Made by a program: the position numbers and the translations under genes. 64,000 nt of DNA from Leptospira neocaledonica. GTDB taxonomy: Bacteria; Spirochaetota; Leptospiria; Leptospirales; Leptospiraceae. Location: NCBI RefSeq assembly GCF_002812205.1, contig NZ_NPEA01000008.1, positions 129,434-193,433 on the forward strand. Direction: 5' to 3'. Positions 1 to 11,781 of this stretch are shown one piece after another; position 1 is the first letter of the stretch, and each line of letters opens with the position of its first letter. The notes beneath the pieces were generated by a model. That model had not been told where the DNA came from and ran no database searches. It was given only the letters and a program-made list of their open reading frames with translations.

Positions 1-75
1 CCAACAGGATCTAAAAGTTTTTTTCCAAAAGCCTGTATCCGCTTTTTTCAGTTTTGCCTTTAAATGTTCGCTCAT
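1..75 (-). CDS. N-terminal fragment of an unidentified protein
   Basis: A leftward reading frame starts with ATG at 75 and stays open to the window edge, giving only 25 residues, beginning MSEHLKAKLKKADTGFWKK. An AGAGGG ribosome binding site lies about eight bases upstream, which supports a real start. The visible part is basic and lysine-rich with no signal peptide. The gene is cut by the window, so the function cannot be judged. Confidence 0.55.
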   Translation of the reverse strand, partial: MSEHLKAKLKKADTGFWKKTFRSCW

Positions 76-158
76 CTTCAAGACCCTCTTAAGATTTTTA
101 GAGTGAAAAAACCTGAAAAAAATTTCGAGGTAGAAGGGATTTTTTGATTCGAAATTTC

Positions 159-201
159 AAAAATCTATCTAAGAAATTGTTGGTCCTGTAGATAGATTTT
201 T
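159..201. terminator. Hairpin, probable terminator between two leftward genes
   Basis: AAAAATCTATCT at 159-170 and AGATAGATTTTT at 190-201 form a perfect 12-bp inverted repeat around a 19-base loop. Either strand ends in a run of T. It lies between the end of the membrane-protein gene (260) and the start of the next leftward gene (75), so a rho-independent terminator is the simplest reading. The stem is AT-rich and therefore weak. Confidence 0.5.
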
Positions 202-259
202 ATGATTTATACGTCGGATAACAGATCCCTTTTAAAGCCCTGCCCTTCTGCCTTAGCTA

Positions 260-661
260 TTATGCTACTAAAACTCCATAAACGATAATGCCTATCCCAA
301 CTAGATTCGCGGTGACACCTATTCCACCTAGGATCTTTCCAAGAGGAGGATTTTCCTTAAATTCGTCTTTGATCCCCTGGAGCCAGTCTACAGTGTCTTT
401 TAAAGCGATAAATCCAGAAGAAACGGCAAAAGAGATCGCCCCGACTAAAGCAGTCGTTTCCGAAAGAGGAGCAAGTTGAAACGCAAATACTAAACCAAGG
501 ATCATAGCGCCTTGCATCAATGGTCCGATATGCGCAGCCTGCAAGTATCTGGAAGGGAATTCTGCTTTCATTCTAGCGAATGCATATGCAAATCCTGTCA
601 AACTTCCGTATGCTAAATTTAAAACTCCGGTTAGAATCAAAATTTTTTCGGGTACATTCAT
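260..661 (-). CDS. Small four-helix membrane protein, function unknown
   Basis: About 133 residues with four hydrophobic segments: near the N terminus (ILILTGVLNLAYGSL), around residue 50, around residue 75, and at the C terminus. The ATG at 661 is preferred over an upstream GTG or ATG because AGGTGA at about 665-671 is then well placed as a ribosome binding site. The stretch AAHIGPLMQGAMIL vaguely recalls the His-containing helix of styrene-oxide-isomerase-like membrane proteins. That resemblance is weak and is not used as a call. The gene stands alone, with an inverted repeat after its stop. Confidence 0.7.
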   Translation of the reverse strand: MNVPEKILILTGVLNLAYGSLTGFAYAFARMKAEFPSRYLQAAHIGPLMQGAMILGLVFAFQLAPLSETTALVGAISFAVSSGFIALKDTVDWLQGIKDEFKENPPLGKILGGIGVTANLVGIGIIVYGVLVA

Positions 662-750
662 GGTCATCACCTGTATCTATATTTTGGTAAAGTGCATATC
701 GTTTAGTCGATTAGAGTCAATTCTGTTTTCATGATTCACGAAAAGAAAAT

Positions 751-778
751 AAAAAAGGCCGCGTGAACAGCGGCCTTT
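751..778 (-). terminator. Rho-independent terminator of the efflux operon
   Basis: Read leftward, AAAGGCCGC, a seven-base loop and GCGGCCTTT form a perfect 9-bp GC-rich stem followed directly by TTTTTT. It sits 25 bases after the stop codon of the RND pump gene (803), so it closes the leftward efflux operon. Confidence 0.9.
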
Positions 779-802
779 AGATCAGTCGATTTAAATTATG
801 AA

Positions 803-3800
803 TTAACGTTTCTTTTTGGTAAGGGCTTTTTTCTTTACCTTCTTACTTCCGTTCCTATGTGCCGGAGGAGCGTCTTGAATATCCTCTTCATCATATAGCG
901 AAACGTATGCTTCCGGATGAAGTTCGAATGTTTCTGCTCCCGCGGCCTCATGTTTTCTATCTCCCACTAAGACTAAATATAGAGAAGGCAGAACCGTCAG
1001 TACCAGGAATAAGGCGGAGAATAAGCCTCCTACGATTACCGTAGCCAAAGGCCTCTGAACATCCGAACCGACTCCGGACGCCAAGGTAGCTGGAATTAGT
1101 CCGAGTAAAGCGAGTAACATCGTCATTAGCATTGGTCGCAATTGAATCACAGCTGCTTGTGTTACTGCTTCTTTCGTGGTTAAAGTCGGCTCGTCTCTCA
1201 AAAGATGATTTGTCCTGGAAACAAAAAGTACTCCCGACATGGTAGCAATCCCGAATAAGGAGATAAAACCTACCCCACTGGATACGTTAAAATAATACCC
1301 TCTAAATAGAAGCGCATACATTCCTCCCACTAAGGAGAGAGGCAAACAGGCTAAAGCCACATATACATATTTTAAATTTCTATAAAGTAAGAACAATACT
1401 CCAAAAATGATCGCAATAGTTACAGGAATAACGATCGCTAGTTTTTTACCTACCCGAGCAAGGTTCTCATACTGTCCGCCGTAACGAACCTCGTATCCTT
1501 CCGGAAGTTTTATTTTCTGCTGCACTTTTTTACGAAGTTCGTTCACGAAACCACCTTGGTCTCGACCTCTTACGTTTGTTCTTACGGTAATGGTCCTTCT
1601 ACCTTCCTGGCGAAAGATCATAGTAGGTCCGTCTTCTAATGTGATCTTCGCTAATTGAGAAAGAGGCACCCTTTCTCCCTTAGGAGAAATGATCGGCATC
1701 GCCTCTATCGCTCTTTTAGAAGCTCTGTAATCCTTGGAAAATCGAACTACGATTCCGAATCGAGCAGGTGTTTTTGGAGGAATATCGGAAGGTCCCTCAT
1801 ACAAGGTGCTGATCCTTTGCATTCCGATGGCAGCTTCTACCATCTGTTGGATATCGCTTACATTGATCCCATAACGGGCCGCTGCTTCCCTATCAATTCG
1901 AACAGTTAACTGTGGACTATCCGCCTCTTGCTCTATTCCGAATTCGCTCGCTCCTGGCATATCCTTTACAATATCTAGGATTTCTTCCGCAAGTTTACGC
2001 ATCACTTTTAAGTCTTGGCCGGATACGAATACCGCAAGGTCCGCAATGGTACCCATAATCGCTTCCGACAAGTTATCCATGATCGGTTGAGAGAAACTGA
2101 TCCTTGCACCGGGAAGAGTAGCCTCCAGATCGTTTTTCATTCTAAGGAGAAGTTCCTGTTTGGTGATCCTTTCCTTCCAATCGTCGTAATCTTTCAAACT
2201 TACGAGAACTTCCAATCTGTTCGGAGGAAGAGGATCCGTTCCATCGTCGTTTCTTCCTAACTGAGAAAGTACAACGCTTACCTGTTCATTTTTATAGATC
2301 GTCTCCCGAATTTTAGGCATAAATTTACGAGCTTCAGGGAGAGAAATTCCTACAGGGAAAAAGATCCTTAGGTTAAATCCACCTTCGTCCATCTCAGGGA
2401 GGAACTCGGTCCCAAGCTTATATCCGCCTATCCCCAAAAGTATGATCACAACGGTAAAAGCACCGATGACTACCCTTCTAGATCTTTCTACTAAATAATC
2501 TATTAAGGTTTTATAACGTTCTTCGATCCATCCATAAACCGGGTTATGCCAAGCGATCGGTCCAGGTTTTTCCGATTCGAAATATTTGCGGAACATAAAA
2601 GTCATCAAAACCGGTACAACAGTCATAGAGAAAATTAAAGCTCCGAAGATCGCGAAGGAGATGGTGAAAGCCATAGGTTTAAACAGACGACCTTCAATAC
2701 GTTCGAATGAAAAAATAGGCAAATACGCAAGTATGATGATCAGAATGGAAAATAAAATTTCAGTCCCGACCTCGGAGCCGGACTCGGCTGTAAGTTTGAT
2801 GATTCCCTTACTTTTATCACTAGGAGTGGCGTCCCTATATCTTCTCATGATATTCTCTACCATGATCACGGCACCATCTACAACGATCCCGAAGTCGATA
2901 GCCCCCAAGGACAATAAACTTGCTGGGATCCCGGTTATATTCATGAGAAGAAAGGCGAATAATAAGGCGAAAGGAATGGTTGCCACTACTACAAGAGAAG
3001 CCTTTGCACTTCCGATGAAGAAGATTAGTACCAAGCTTACGACCATCACTCCTTCTAAAAGAGTTCTTCCAATGGTGCGTAACGTATAATTTACAAGATC
3101 ACTCCTGTCATAGGTTGTCCTGAGTTGTACCCCTTCAGGAAGATAATTCTCATTAATTTCTTTTACTTTTGCACGAATCCGATCTCCCATCTCATTGGGA
3201 TCCCCCCATCGACGCATGGCCACGAGTCCCTGAACGGAAGAATCTATATCCATGACCTGATTATCTATACGAACAGTGTAACCTAAGACCCCACTCGGAA
3301 TAGGGTGAGAAATTTCCACTGTAGCCAGGTCCCGAACAAATACGGGGACTCCGTTCACTGTTTTTACTACGATATTTTCTATATGTTCAGCTTCTCGTAT
3401 TGCGCCCAAAGAACGGATAGGAAAACCTTGCTCACCTTGTAAAAGAAGATTCCCGCCAGTATTTAAGTTATTCACCTGAACCGCTTGGATTACATCGTTT
3501 ATCGTAAGTTTATAACGTACTAATTTATCGGGAGAAGTTACTATATGAAATTGTTTAGGCAAACCTCCGAATGTAACCACGTCCGCGATTCCAGGAATAG
3601 ATAACATCTTTGGCATAACAATCCAGTCTTGGATCGTTCTTAATTCCATTTGAGTGTGATTCCCGGATGATTCGACTACATACCTGAAAATTTCTCCTAC
3701 AGGAGAACTCATAGGTCCTAGAGCTGGTTGGACTTCCTCCGGAATATCCGCATCCGCGACCCGTTCCATAAGTCGCATCCTCGCAAAATAATCGTCTGTC

Positions 3801-4099
3801 CCGTCTTCGAAAACGAATTGGAATACTACAAGACCATTGATAGTTCTGGAACGACGTACAGCTACTTTGGGAATCGCATTCAATACTCTTTCGATAGGAA
3901 GAGTTACTCTTTCTTCTACTTCAACAGCAGCTTTTCCCGGAAATTTTGCAATCAAACGGACTTGAGTATCCGCGATATCCGAGTAGGCTTCTTTTCGAAT
4001 ATCTGTCCAAGCCCAAACTCCTAAAACCGCTACAAAAGCTGAAGCGATAATAGTGGGAACCCTAAACTTGAGTACGGACTCTATGAGTTTATCTATCAT
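803..4099 (-). CDS. czcA: CzcA/CusA-family heavy-metal RND efflux pump
   Basis: At 1098 residues this has the full length of the inner-membrane proton/metal antiporter of a tripartite efflux system (HME-RND family). It has an N-terminal helix, two large periplasmic loops and two blocks of transmembrane helices. The helix-4 signature near residue 400, [15 protein letters not shown], keeps the two Asp and the Glu typical of divalent-cation CzcA pumps, so export of Zn, Co, Cd or Ni is more likely than Cu/Ag, but the metal is inferred. The C terminus is a lysine-rich tail ([14 protein letters not shown]). Its ATG overlaps the last base of the upstream gene at 4099, which implies translational coupling. 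It is the last gene of the operon, before a strong terminator. Confidence 0.95.
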   Translation of the reverse strand: MIDKLIESVLKFRVPTIIASAFVAVLGVWAWTDIRKEAYSDIADTQVRLIAKFPGKAAVEVEERVTLPIERVLNAIPKVAVRRSRTINGLVVFQFVFEDGTDDYFARMRLMERVADADIPEEVQPALGPMSSPVGEIFRYVVESSGNHTQMELRTIQDWIVMPKMLSIPGIADVVTFGGLPKQFHIVTSPDKLVRYKLTINDVIQAVQVNNLNTGGNLLLQGEQGFPIRSLGAIREAEHIENIVVKTVNGVPVFVRDLATVEISHPIPSGVLGYTVRIDNQVMDIDSSVQGLVAMRRWGDPNEMGDRIRAKVKEINENYLPEGVQLRTTYDRSDLVNYTLRTIGRTLLEGVMVVSLVLIFFIGSAKASLVVVATIPFALLFAFLLMNITGIPASLLSLGAIDFGIVVDGAVIMVENIMRRYRDATPSDKSKGIIKLTAESGSEVGTEILFSILIIILAYLPIFSFERIEGRLFKPMAFTISFAIFGALIFSMTVVPVLMTFMFRKYFESEKPGPIAWHNPVYGWIEERYKTLIDYLVERSRRVVIGAFTVVIILLGIGGYKLGTEFLPEMDEGGFNLRIFFPVGISLPEARKFMPKIRETIYKNEQVSVVLSQLGRNDDGTDPLPPNRLEVLVSLKDYDDWKERITKQELLLRMKNDLEATLPGARISFSQPIMDNLSEAIMGTIADLAVFVSGQDLKVMRKLAEEILDIVKDMPGASEFGIEQEADSPQLTVRIDREAAARYGINVSDIQQMVEAAIGMQRISTLYEGPSDIPPKTPARFGIVVRFSKDYRASKRAIEAMPIISPKGERVPLSQLAKITLEDGPTMIFRQEGRRTITVRTNVRGRDQGGFVNELRKKVQQKIKLPEGYEVRYGGQYENLARVGKKLAIVIPVTIAIIFGVLFLLYRNLKYVYVALACLPLSLVGGMYALLFRGYYFNVSSGVGFISLFGIATMSGVLFVSRTNHLLRDEPTLTTKEAVTQAAVIQLRPMLMTMLLALLGLIPATLASGVGSDVQRPLATVIVGGLFSALFLVLTVLPSLYLVLVGDRKHEAAGAETFELHPEAYVSLYDEEDIQDAPPAHRNGSKKVKKKALTKKKR

Positions 4100-4833
4100 T
4101 AGTATGACCTCGTATCAAAGAAGTAACCTAATTGAATGAGAAGCTGTGGATTTTTGTAATCTCCACTTCCTACTCCTCCCCCAACTTGTAGAAAGAAATT
4201 TCCGAGAAGGAAATCATATGTAAGTCCTACATATCTTTGGTTTAAAGTTACCTTCTGTTTGTCTCTACTCTCATATTCCAGGAAGGTGGCTAAATTCGGA
4301 TTCTGCTCAGCTATATAAGAGCGAATGATCAGATCTTCAAATGTAGGATTCCTATGTTGGTATCCTGGAAAATCGCTGCCAGTAGGATAAGAAGTTTGTC
4401 CGCCTCGTCCTAACTCAGGAGCAAAAGGATCTACTTGGAATTGCCCTATTACTACAGAAACGCTATGTGCAATAACGGAAGTTTTCCAAAAACTAAAACC
4501 TAGATCCGCCTGCCATCCCCACCAATGAGGTCCCCAATGACCGCCGGACCCGCGTATTACGATATCTTTATAATAATATCCCAAATTAAAGTTAATACTT
4601 CCGGGAGAACCTATACTCGCCCCGTAAACGAAGAAGTTCGTAGATTTAGGAAGAGCTTTCTGAGTAAGCTCGTCTTTCTCTTCCTCTCCGAATTTGGTCT
4701 TACGATCGGCATCTGGAGACCATTCGGGAGAAATATCCTCACTCTTATAATCCTTCTTCTTTTCCTCCGAATAAACGGAAGAAACAAAAGAAAATAAGAA
4801 TATTATAATAATAAAACTTAGTATTCTTTTCAT
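4099..4833 (-). CDS. Exported protein of the efflux operon, unknown
   Basis: 244 residues with a clear signal peptide ([19 protein letters not shown], cleavage after about VYS). A charged linker follows, then alternating aromatic and glycine-rich stretches ending in a C-terminal Tyr, as in a small outer-membrane beta-barrel. A His/Trp-rich motif, [12 protein letters not shown], lies near residue 100. The gene sits inside the efflux operon, five bases after the adaptor gene and overlapping the pump gene by one base, so it probably works with the system. I do not recognise the family. An outer-membrane or periplasmic accessory role is inference. Confidence 0.8.
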   Translation of the reverse strand: MKRILSFIIIIFLFSFVSSVYSEEKKKDYKSEDISPEWSPDADRKTKFGEEEKDELTQKALPKSTNFFVYGASIGSPGSINFNLGYYYKDIVIRGSGGHWGPHWWGWQADLGFSFWKTSVIAHSVSVVIGQFQVDPFAPELGRGGQTSYPTGSDFPGYQHRNPTFEDLIIRSYIAEQNPNLATFLEYESRDKQKVTLNQRYVGLTYDFLLGNFFLQVGGGVGSGDYKNPQLLIQLGYFFDTRSY

Positions 4834-4838
4834 AGAGA

Positions 4839-5834
4839 TTAAAATCCGAAACTAAGTCCTTTCAAGAGAATGGCCCCTTCTACAACCACCTTGTCACCTT
4901 TGGTCAAACCTTCCAGAACGTTCACTCTTTCTCTTGTGGAAATCCCGAGCACAACTTCTCTTCTGAAAAATTCATGAGGAGTTTCTTCTACGAAAACGTA
5001 ATTTTTGCTTTCTACAGTTACTACAGAATTGAAAGGAATAACAACCGAATCGCTTCCTGTTTCTTCTGGGAATCTTACGGTTGCAAACATTCCAGGTTTT
5101 AATCTATAACCTTCGTTTTTGATCGCGATCCTGACTTTTACAGTTCTAGTAAAAGGATCCACGTTATCTCCCAATGCTTCGGCAGTTCCGGCCCATTCCT
5201 GGTTCGGGAAGGAGTTGAACACCACCTTAACCCTTTTCCCTTTTTGCAGACTGGAAAGTTGGGATTCTGGAACGTCAGAAATAATCCAAGCTGTTTGACC
5301 GGCCGCTTTTTTGATCATTGCAGGGTTTAAACCGACTGCCCTCAATTTTCCTTCAAACTCCGCGAATTCGGCCTCGTCGTTGTTTACTTCAGTCTCTGCT
5401 TCGATCAGATCTTTTTCAGTCGCTACTCTATGTTTGAACATATCCTTGATACGATCTAAATTTTTACGGGATCTATTCAGACTATTCTTAGCATGAACAT
5501 AGCCGACATATAGGTCGTTCAATTCCGCAGATTCAAATAATACGATTTGTTCAGAGTCGGATACGGAAGGAGATGTAGTGGCAATCAATCTCGCAGGAGC
5601 TTCTACAGTTACAAATTCTCCAGGTTTGCCGATCTCTGCACTTCTAATGATCTCGAGGCCAGGACTATTTTCTTTAAACTCGATCCTTTCACCATGATCA
5701 TGGACAATTGCCTTTTGAGGTCGAGGCGGAGTCTTCTTCCCACCTTTGTTTAACGTAAAAGAAACGATGGAAACGGAAATAGCCGCCACCAGAACGATTA
5801 ATAAAATTCTAAGTTTGTTAGATGATGGAATCAT
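4839..5834 (-). CDS. czcB: Periplasmic adaptor (membrane fusion protein) of RND efflux
   Basis: 331 residues: an N-terminal transmembrane anchor (about residues 8-28), a helical hairpin near residues 110-160, then the beta-barrel and membrane-proximal domains ([27 protein letters not shown]), the layout of CusB/CzcB adaptors that link the inner-membrane pump to the outer-membrane channel. A short His-containing stretch after the anchor (VHDHGE) might touch metal. It is on the short side for the family. Its start overlaps the channel gene's stop by four bases (ATGA), consistent with an ordered channel-adaptor-unknown-pump operon. Confidence 0.9.
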   Translation of the reverse strand: MIPSSNKLRILLIVLVAAISVSIVSFTLNKGGKKTPPRPQKAIVHDHGERIEFKENSPGLEIIRSAEIGKPGEFVTVEAPARLIATTSPSVSDSEQIVLFESAELNDLYVGYVHAKNSLNRSRKNLDRIKDMFKHRVATEKDLIEAETEVNNDEAEFAEFEGKLRAVGLNPAMIKKAAGQTAWIISDVPESQLSSLQKGKRVKVVFNSFPNQEWAGTAEALGDNVDPFTRTVKVRIAIKNEGYRLKPGMFATVRFPEETGSDSVVIPFNSVVTVESKNYVFVEETPHEFFRREVVLGISTRERVNVLEGLTKGDKVVVEGAILLKGLSFGF

Positions 5835-7249
5835 TTCGAGCCCCCTTCCTTAGCACCACCGGATTCTCCGTTGGATTTGTAACTTGGGACTATCAGCCCC
5901 GTTCCGACCGAGTAATTTACTCCTTCGATCGCTTCCATCCTGTCTGTTTGGAGGCGTAACATTTCCACGATACTAGATCTGTATGTTTCGAAGAAGTCGG
6001 CGAATTCTAAAATGGATATATAACGTTTTTCGTAACTAAGGATCATATCCTCCGCTAAATCAGCGTAGTCCTTAGTATAAGTATTTCTGAATTTTCTGTA
6101 GAGATCGTCTTTTGCTTTAGCAGTTGCCAAGGCAACGCTTACATCGTTCTCCACTTCCAAGATCAGGTTTTTCAATTCTTGTTTTCTGACTTGGATGGAT
6201 TTTTCGGCAGCCTTGATATTCCCTTGGTTCCTATCGAAAATTGGAATATTCAACTGAGCAGTAATCCCCCAATAGTTTTGGAAGGCCGTTCCTCCTCTGT
6301 TGTACATCGGACCGAACGCAAGATCAGGAATTGCATTTGCATGTTGTAATTCCAGGTTAGCTTCTTCGTATCTTAATGCTTGGACTGCCTTTTTCAGGTC
6401 AGGTCTGTATTCCCTGGCCTTAGCAAGCATATTATCTAATTTTAATCCTTCCATGGATGCTTTTTCCACGAAGTCCAGATCTAAAACAGGAACGATTGCT
6501 ACAGCTTGATTTTTATATGTGTCTTCGTTGAGTAAAACTCTTAGATCCGCTTCCTTCTCCAGGACTTTAATCCTAAGATCTTCTCTTTCTTTTCTTAAAA
6601 AGAATAGAAGTGCTTTTAAACGTAAAACTTCAGACTGAAGAACCGCTCTTCTTTTATGGGCGAGTTCCGCTGAATTTACGGTTTTTTCCAAGGCGATCAG
6701 ACTTTTGTCGTAAAAGGCAATCGCGTCTCTATAATAATGAATAAAGTAGAAGGTCCTACGGAGTTTAGTGATCAGCGCTCTTGCAAGATCGTAAAACTCC
6801 TGCTCGCTCATCTTAGCACTTAACTCTGCTACACGAACACGTTTGTCTATCTTACCACCAAGTAAAAATACTTGTTGGATCTGCACCACAGTTTGTCCCG
6901 ATCTTGTAAAATCGAAATAACGTTGTGTAGGCTCCGCAAAAATACTCTGATCCACGAAAATATTCGGGTTCGCATAGAGACCTGCTTGTTCTATACCCGC
7001 TTTTCTCGCGTCGATATTAAATTTAGAAGCAAGTAATAGAAGGTTATTCTTCCAAAGCAGTTCTTCCGCTTTGGCAAGTTCCAAATGAACTTGTGTCCTT
7101 TCCTGATCTCCCGAAGCCGCCGCGATCTTTGCATCCGTATACAAAGTTTCACCGATCCCGGGAGCACCACTCGGGGTCGAATCCGGCTGAGAAACGGTCT
7201 GATTCGTCGCCCAGACCAAAATTAGAAACGTTAGTATCTTTTTATTCAT
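5831..7249 (-). CDS. czcC: TolC/CzcC-type outer-membrane efflux channel
   Basis: 472 residues with a signal peptide ([17 protein letters not shown]) and two repeats of long amphipathic helices plus short beta segments, as in outer-membrane efflux proteins. Typical pieces are [30 protein letters not shown] and the closing [14 protein letters not shown]. It forms the trimeric exit duct for the RND pump. It is the first gene of the leftward operon. No strong Shine-Dalgarno sequence is visible before the ATG at 7249. Confidence 0.9.
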   Translation of the reverse strand: MNKKILTFLILVWATNQTVSQPDSTPSGAPGIGETLYTDAKIAAASGDQERTQVHLELAKAEELLWKNNLLLLASKFNIDARKAGIEQAGLYANPNIFVDQSIFAEPTQRYFDFTRSGQTVVQIQQVFLLGGKIDKRVRVAELSAKMSEQEFYDLARALITKLRRTFYFIHYYRDAIAFYDKSLIALEKTVNSAELAHKRRAVLQSEVLRLKALLFFLRKEREDLRIKVLEKEADLRVLLNEDTYKNQAVAIVPVLDLDFVEKASMEGLKLDNMLAKAREYRPDLKKAVQALRYEEANLELQHANAIPDLAFGPMYNRGGTAFQNYWGITAQLNIPIFDRNQGNIKAAEKSIQVRKQELKNLILEVENDVSVALATAKAKDDLYRKFRNTYTKDYADLAEDMILSYEKRYISILEFADFFETYRSSIVEMLRLQTDRMEAIEGVNYSVGTGLIVPSYKSNGESGGAKEGGSK

Positions 7250-7360
7250 AGTTGTACGAAGTTATCCCTGAAGATAGCTTTTGCTTATGCAAGACTCCCC
7301 TATGGAACGATGCCAATAGACCTATGGCGCGAAAACCGTTCCGAAGTAATATAAAACCGA

Positions 7361-7717
7361 TTAAGACAGGCTAGGTGGAGGGAGATTTGTTAGAGAAAAA
7401 TGGAGAAGTCGGTCCGATCTGTATTGGCCGCTTACAAATACGATCTTAGAATCAAATGTAGGTGGAGTCCAAGGATAGCTGGATGATGCATCCGCAATAA
7501 AGTCAGCAAGCCTGCTGTCTCTTTCTCTTGCTTGTGTGTAAACAAGTCCTTCGGAGTCCGTTAGATCAGATTCAAGGGCGGTGGAAATGTTTTTCTTTGT
7601 TTGGGATAAAGAAATAGCACGGCTCTCTAGGTCTTTATCCACCCATTCCAAAGTAGAACAAAAGACTACCAGAGCAATCTGTAAGAAGATCAGCAGAATG
7701 TAAGGTATGCGCCGCAC
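7361..7717 (-). CDS. Small probable lipoprotein, unknown
   Basis: 118 residues beginning MRRIPYILLIFLQIALVVFC, a basic start plus hydrophobic stretch ending in a Cys that fits the loose spirochaetal lipobox. The rest is hydrophilic, with no recognised domain. It stands between the efflux operon and the next lipoprotein gene. Surface or periplasmic location is inferred from the signal only. Confidence 0.65.
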   Translation of the reverse strand: MRRIPYILLIFLQIALVVFCSTLEWVDKDLESRAISLSQTKKNISTALESDLTDSEGLVYTQARERDSRLADFIADASSSYPWTPPTFDSKIVFVSGQYRSDRLLHFSLTNLPPPSLS

Positions 7718-7824
7718 TATTATGCCAAATGAATATAGACGGTTATTCCGTCAAGATTTCGAAATTTTTTAGCCTGAAAAGATAGATAGATCGTTTAGTA
7801 TAAAATAACTACCTAAATTATATA

Positions 7825-8307
7825 TTAACGCATAGGATCCGGAGGAGTATGAGTAACTTTGAGTACCGCCCCTCTCGAAAATAGAATTTTAATTTCTTTA
7901 TCCGGTCTTGAACCTTCTGCAAATTTAGAAATGGGCCTATAATAAAGCCATTCTTCCATACCAGGGGCCCAGCTATTTACTGTCCTTCTCTCGTCCGGTT
8001 CTCCCAGTTTCGTTTTTACAAATAGTTTATTTTGACTCATCAAAGATCGGATTAATTCGGACCGAATAAAAACGTTTGAAGAAGCTTCTAATGCATTCGG
8101 GTCTGCATTCTGTCCCAATAAACTTATGTCTGCATCCGGAATGGATTTGAGTACAAATTCCTTACACTTCGTATCATCCGCGAAAGTCTCCATACATTCG
8201 GAATATAATTGTTTCGGACTCTTATTTTCTTTATTCGATGCAGGGAAAAAATAAGCGCAGTGAAAAAAAGAGAATAAACAAAATGTGAATACGTATATGG
8301 ACTTCAT
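7825..8307 (-). CDS. Lipoprotein coupled to secA, unknown function
   Basis: 160 residues. The first part, [17 protein letters not shown], is a signal peptide ending in a likely lipidated Cys at position 17. The mature part has [12 protein letters not shown] and [15 protein letters not shown], a pattern that loosely resembles small BamE/SmpA-like lipoproteins in which G-P-D follows a K-x-K-L stretch. This resemblance is tentative. Its ATG overlaps the secA stop by four bases, so it is translated with secA. Confidence 0.75.
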   Translation of the reverse strand: MKSIYVFTFCLFSFFHCAYFFPASNKENKSPKQLYSECMETFADDTKCKEFVLKSIPDADISLLGQNADPNALEASSNVFIRSELIRSLMSQNKLFVKTKLGEPDERRTVNSWAPGMEEWLYYRPISKFAEGSRPDKEIKILFSRGAVLKVTHTPPDPMR

Positions 8308-11021
8308 TTTCTTTTTCTCCGGCTAGTCTTCCTTTCAGAACCTCCGCCTCCGGAAGTCACAGGCATTGCTTCTGCTGCGGGATTTTTAGGTTTAGCTCCT
8401 TGCAATTCTTGGAAGCCTCCTGTTAGTTCCTGTCCTACTTTTTTATACTCTTTTTTCTCTTCAGGCAACTGAGTTTTTTCGGTAACTTCTACACGAAGTA
8501 AGAAGCTAACGATCTCATATTTCATGTTCTCGATTGCTTGATCGAATAAACGGAAACCTTGTAGTTTATATTCTACAAGAGGATTTTTTTCTCCGTAACC
8601 TACTGTCCAGATACCTTCTCTCAAATGGTCCATGGAGTATAGATGTTCTTTCCAACGATGATCCAGAATATCTAAGAAGATATTCCTTTCTAAAAGTTTC
8701 CAAACATCACCGCCAATTCGATCCGCTTTTTCTTGGTAGAAACTTTGAGCAGCATTATTCAAAGAATCGAAAATAGCTAGTTGAGGATTTTTTGATTTTT
8801 TAATTTCGTCTTGGTTCACTTTCCAAGGAAGTCCGAGACCTTCGAACCATTCCTTTAGAACGTCCCATTCCCAACCGTTAGGATTTCCGCCTTCACAAGT
8901 GGTGACTACTTGGCCTTCGATCATTTCTTCTAAGAAACTTTTTGCCTGTCCGGTTACGTCTCCACCTTCCAGGACCTCGTTTCTCATCTTATAGATAACG
9001 ATCCTTTGGCGGTTCATCACATCATCGTATTCGAGAAGATGTTTACGAATATCGAAGTTATGGCCTTCTACCCTTTTTTGGGCTCTCGCGATTGCGTTAG
9101 ACACCATTGGATGCTCGATCTCTTGTCCTTCCGGCATCTTAAGTCTTTCCATGATGCCTGCGATCCGATCCGATCCGAAAATCCGCATTAGATCGTCTTG
9201 TAGGGAAAGATAAAATCTACTGGAGCCAGGATCTCCTTGACGACCGGAACGACCCCTTAGCTGATTATCTATCCTTCTTGCCTCATGCCTTTCGGTTCCT
9301 AAAATATGAAGACCACCTGCTTCCAGAACTTCTTCGTGGTTTTTTCTCCAAATTTTAGCACTGGTTAAGATATCGTTTGCCTTGGATTTTTTTGTCTGAG
9401 AGTCCAATCTTTGAGAAATAGATTCCGCTCTTTCAAAATCTGCGCGAACTACCGCTTCTTTAAACTCGCTGATTACAGGATCTGATTCTTTCCAAGACTC
9501 CAGGCTTTCTTTAAATAACTGAGCCCCACCTAGAACGATATCAGTTCCTCTTCCCGCCATATTGGTAGCGATGGTAACCGCTGCAGGTTTTCCCGCGTTT
9601 GCGATGATTTCTGCCTCTTTTTCGTGGAACTTTGCGTTTAATACGTTATGCGCAATTCCAGCTTGAGCAAGAAGTCTTGCGAGAACCTCTGATTTTTCGA
9701 TAGAGATAGTTCCCACAAGCACAGGTTGTTTTTTGTCTCTACAATCCTTGATCTCATTTAAGATAGCAGTGAACTTTTCTTTTTCAGTTCGATATACTCT
9801 ATCAGCTGCATCCTTTCTTTGAACAGGAACATTTGGAGGAATTACGATCACATCCAAATTATAGATCTTATGGAATTCTTCCGCCTCAGTGTCTGCTGTT
9901 CCAGTCATACCGGAAAGTTTTTCATATAATCTGAAATAGTTCTGAAAAGTAATACTTGCAAGTGTTTGCGATTCCCTTGCAATCGGAACTCCTTCTTTTG
10001 CTTCCAAAGCCTGGTGAAGTCCGTCGGAATACCTTCGACCAGACATCAAACGACCGGTGAACTCATCTACTATAATCACTTCTCCGTTTTGGACCACATA
10101 GTCCACGTCTCTCTGGAAAATTTTATGAGCCTTTAATGCCTGGTGAACGTGATGAACTAAGTCAACGTTTTGAGGAGCGTATAAGTTTTCGATCCCAAGG
10201 ATTTCTTCCACATGAGCCACGCCCTTTTCTGTCATCAGGGTGTTTTTGGCCTTCTCATCCTTCTCGTAATCCTCACCTTCGATAAGTCTAGGAATGATCT
10301 TGTCTATGCGAGTATATTTGTCGGTGGATTCGTCGGAAGGACCGGAGATAATGAGTGGAGTCCTTGCCTCATCGATCAAGATAGAGTCCACCTCGTCCAC
10401 GATTGCAAAAAAATGAGATCTCTGTACTTTATGATCAATATGAGAGACCATATTATCTCTCAGATAATCGAATCCGTATTCGTTATTTGTTCCGTATGTG
10501 ATGTCGGAAGAATAAGCATTCTTACGATCATCATGCTCCATATCGTGTTGGATAATCCCAACGGATAATTCCAAGAAATCGTAAATCGGTTTCATCCAAT
10601 TCGCGTCCCTTCTTGCCAGGTAATCGTTCACTGTTACCACATGAACCCCTTTACCGGCGAGTGCGTTCAGATAAATTGCCAAGGTAGAAGTTAGGGTCTT
10701 ACCTTCTCCGGTTTTCATCTCGGAGATATTTCCCCAATGAAGAGAAATTCCTCCCATCATCTGCACATCGAAATGGCGCATCCCTAATTTTCTTAAGGCA
10801 GCTTCTCTTACGGTAGCAAATGCTTCCGGAAGAATATCATCCAAGGTTTCTCCCTTAGCGAGTCTTTCTCTGAACTTTCTAGTTTGGGAAGAAAGTTCAG
10901 AATCGCTGAGAGAACGCATGGACTCTTCCAAAGAATTGATTTGGACTACAATTGGAGTGAGTCTTTTGAGGTCTCTTTCGTATTTACTTCCGAATAAAAC
11001 CCTGAGTAATTTCTGAATCAT
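8304..11021 (-). CDS. secA: Preprotein translocase ATPase SecA
   Basis: 905 residues covering all core domains of the SecA motor that drives proteins through SecYEG: Walker A near residue 104 ([14 protein letters not shown]), [15 protein letters not shown] for Walker B, the preprotein cross-linking domain, the second nucleotide domain ([34 protein letters not shown]) and the helical scaffold (RDILD-like [17 protein letters not shown]). The usual C-terminal Cys/His zinc module is absent; the protein ends in a Gly-rich then basic tail ([15 protein letters not shown]). It is the first gene of a two-gene unit with a lipoprotein. Confidence 0.98.
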   Translation of the reverse strand: MIQKLLRVLFGSKYERDLKRLTPIVVQINSLEESMRSLSDSELSSQTRKFRERLAKGETLDDILPEAFATVREAALRKLGMRHFDVQMMGGISLHWGNISEMKTGEGKTLTSTLAIYLNALAGKGVHVVTVNDYLARRDANWMKPIYDFLELSVGIIQHDMEHDDRKNAYSSDITYGTNNEYGFDYLRDNMVSHIDHKVQRSHFFAIVDEVDSILIDEARTPLIISGPSDESTDKYTRIDKIIPRLIEGEDYEKDEKAKNTLMTEKGVAHVEEILGIENLYAPQNVDLVHHVHQALKAHKIFQRDVDYVVQNGEVIIVDEFTGRLMSGRRYSDGLHQALEAKEGVPIARESQTLASITFQNYFRLYEKLSGMTGTADTEAEEFHKIYNLDVIVIPPNVPVQRKDAADRVYRTEKEKFTAILNEIKDCRDKKQPVLVGTISIEKSEVLARLLAQAGIAHNVLNAKFHEKEAEIIANAGKPAAVTIATNMAGRGTDIVLGGAQLFKESLESWKESDPVISEFKEAVVRADFERAESISQRLDSQTKKSKANDILTSAKIWRKNHEEVLEAGGLHILGTERHEARRIDNQLRGRSGRQGDPGSSRFYLSLQDDLMRIFGSDRIAGIMERLKMPEGQEIEHPMVSNAIARAQKRVEGHNFDIRKHLLEYDDVMNRQRIVIYKMRNEVLEGGDVTGQAKSFLEEMIEGQVVTTCEGGNPNGWEWDVLKEWFEGLGLPWKVNQDEIKKSKNPQLAIFDSLNNAAQSFYQEKADRIGGDVWKLLERNIFLDILDHRWKEHLYSMDHLREGIWTVGYGEKNPLVEYKLQGFRLFDQAIENMKYEIVSFLLRVEVTEKTQLPEEKKEYKKVGQELTGGFQELQGAKPKNPAAEAMPVTSGGGGSERKTSRRKRK

Positions 11022-11085
11022 GTATGCACCATCAACCGTTTCGTCTTATAAATAGTCCCGGGAACTCGGGACATTGGATAGAATA

Positions 11086-11781
11086 TTATAAATCCAAAAT
11101 TCCTTCAAAGAGAGCTCTTCCGGCTCTTTCCATCTGAGACCTAAGATCTTCCGTTTCGGGTCCGGGAATCCATCCTGCTTTTTTAATAAACTCAGAATGT
11201 ATATTCTTCCAGACGCCTAACATATTCTCTGTTACTTCCAGATGACATTGGATACCGAATGCACGATTCTCAAATCCAAACATCTGGTTAGAATAAAAAC
11301 TTCCTTGTAATAGATGATCCGCACCTTTCGGGATCTCGAATACATCCTCATGCAAATGGAATGCGGGAAAAGTAGAAGTTCCATTCAATTTAGAAAATGC
11401 GGGATGAGAAGGATTTACCAATTTCACGTCGGAGAATCCTACTTCCGGCCCCTTCTCCCCTTCATATACCTTAGCACCTAAAACGGTTGCTAAAATTTGA
11501 GAACCCAAACAAATCCCGATCACCTTCTTGTCTTTCATAGATACCAAGTGGGATGCGAGCTCCAGCCAAGGTTTAAAAAATTTATGCTGGTTATGATCAT
11601 GAACCGTTTGAGGTCCGCCTAAAAATACAACAAGATCGAACATTTGATGAGCGGCCGGAACGATATGCACTCTTTCGTCATAAGCGTTATGATAGGTAAT
11701 CCTATAATTTCTAGCTTGCAAAGAATCTAATAGAGTTCCCGGACCTTCGCAGTCCTTGAACCGAACGATGAGGCATCTCAT
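11086..11781 (-). CDS. Class I glutamine amidotransferase (GuaA-like, stand-alone)
   Basis: 231 residues with the class I glutamine amidotransferase fold: oxyanion strand FLGGPQTV, nucleophile elbow GICLGSQ (Cys91) and His180/Glu182 in [10 protein letters not shown], so the catalytic triad is intact. There is no synthetase domain, as in GMP-synthase-like stand-alone family members that may act on gamma-glutamyl compounds. The acceptor substrate cannot be told. Its ATG overlaps the stop of the upstream thioredoxin-fold gene (ATGA), so the two are co-translated. Confidence 0.88.
   Translation of the reverse strand: MRCLIVRFKDCEGPGTLLDSLQARNYRITYHNAYDERVHIVPAAHQMFDLVVFLGGPQTVHDHNQHKFFKPWLELASHLVSMKDKKVIGICLGSQILATVLGAKVYEGEKGPEVGFSDVKLVNPSHPAFSKLNGTSTFPAFHLHEDVFEIPKGADHLLQGSFYSNQMFGFENRAFGIQCHLEVTENMLGVWKNIHSEFIKKAGWIPGPETEDLRSQMERAGRALFEGILDL

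Noticed and set aside
2586..3089. A 167-residue rightward ORF
   Set aside because: It lies opposite the transmembrane region of the RND pump and is Lys/Met/Thr-rich without any domain; a shadow frame.
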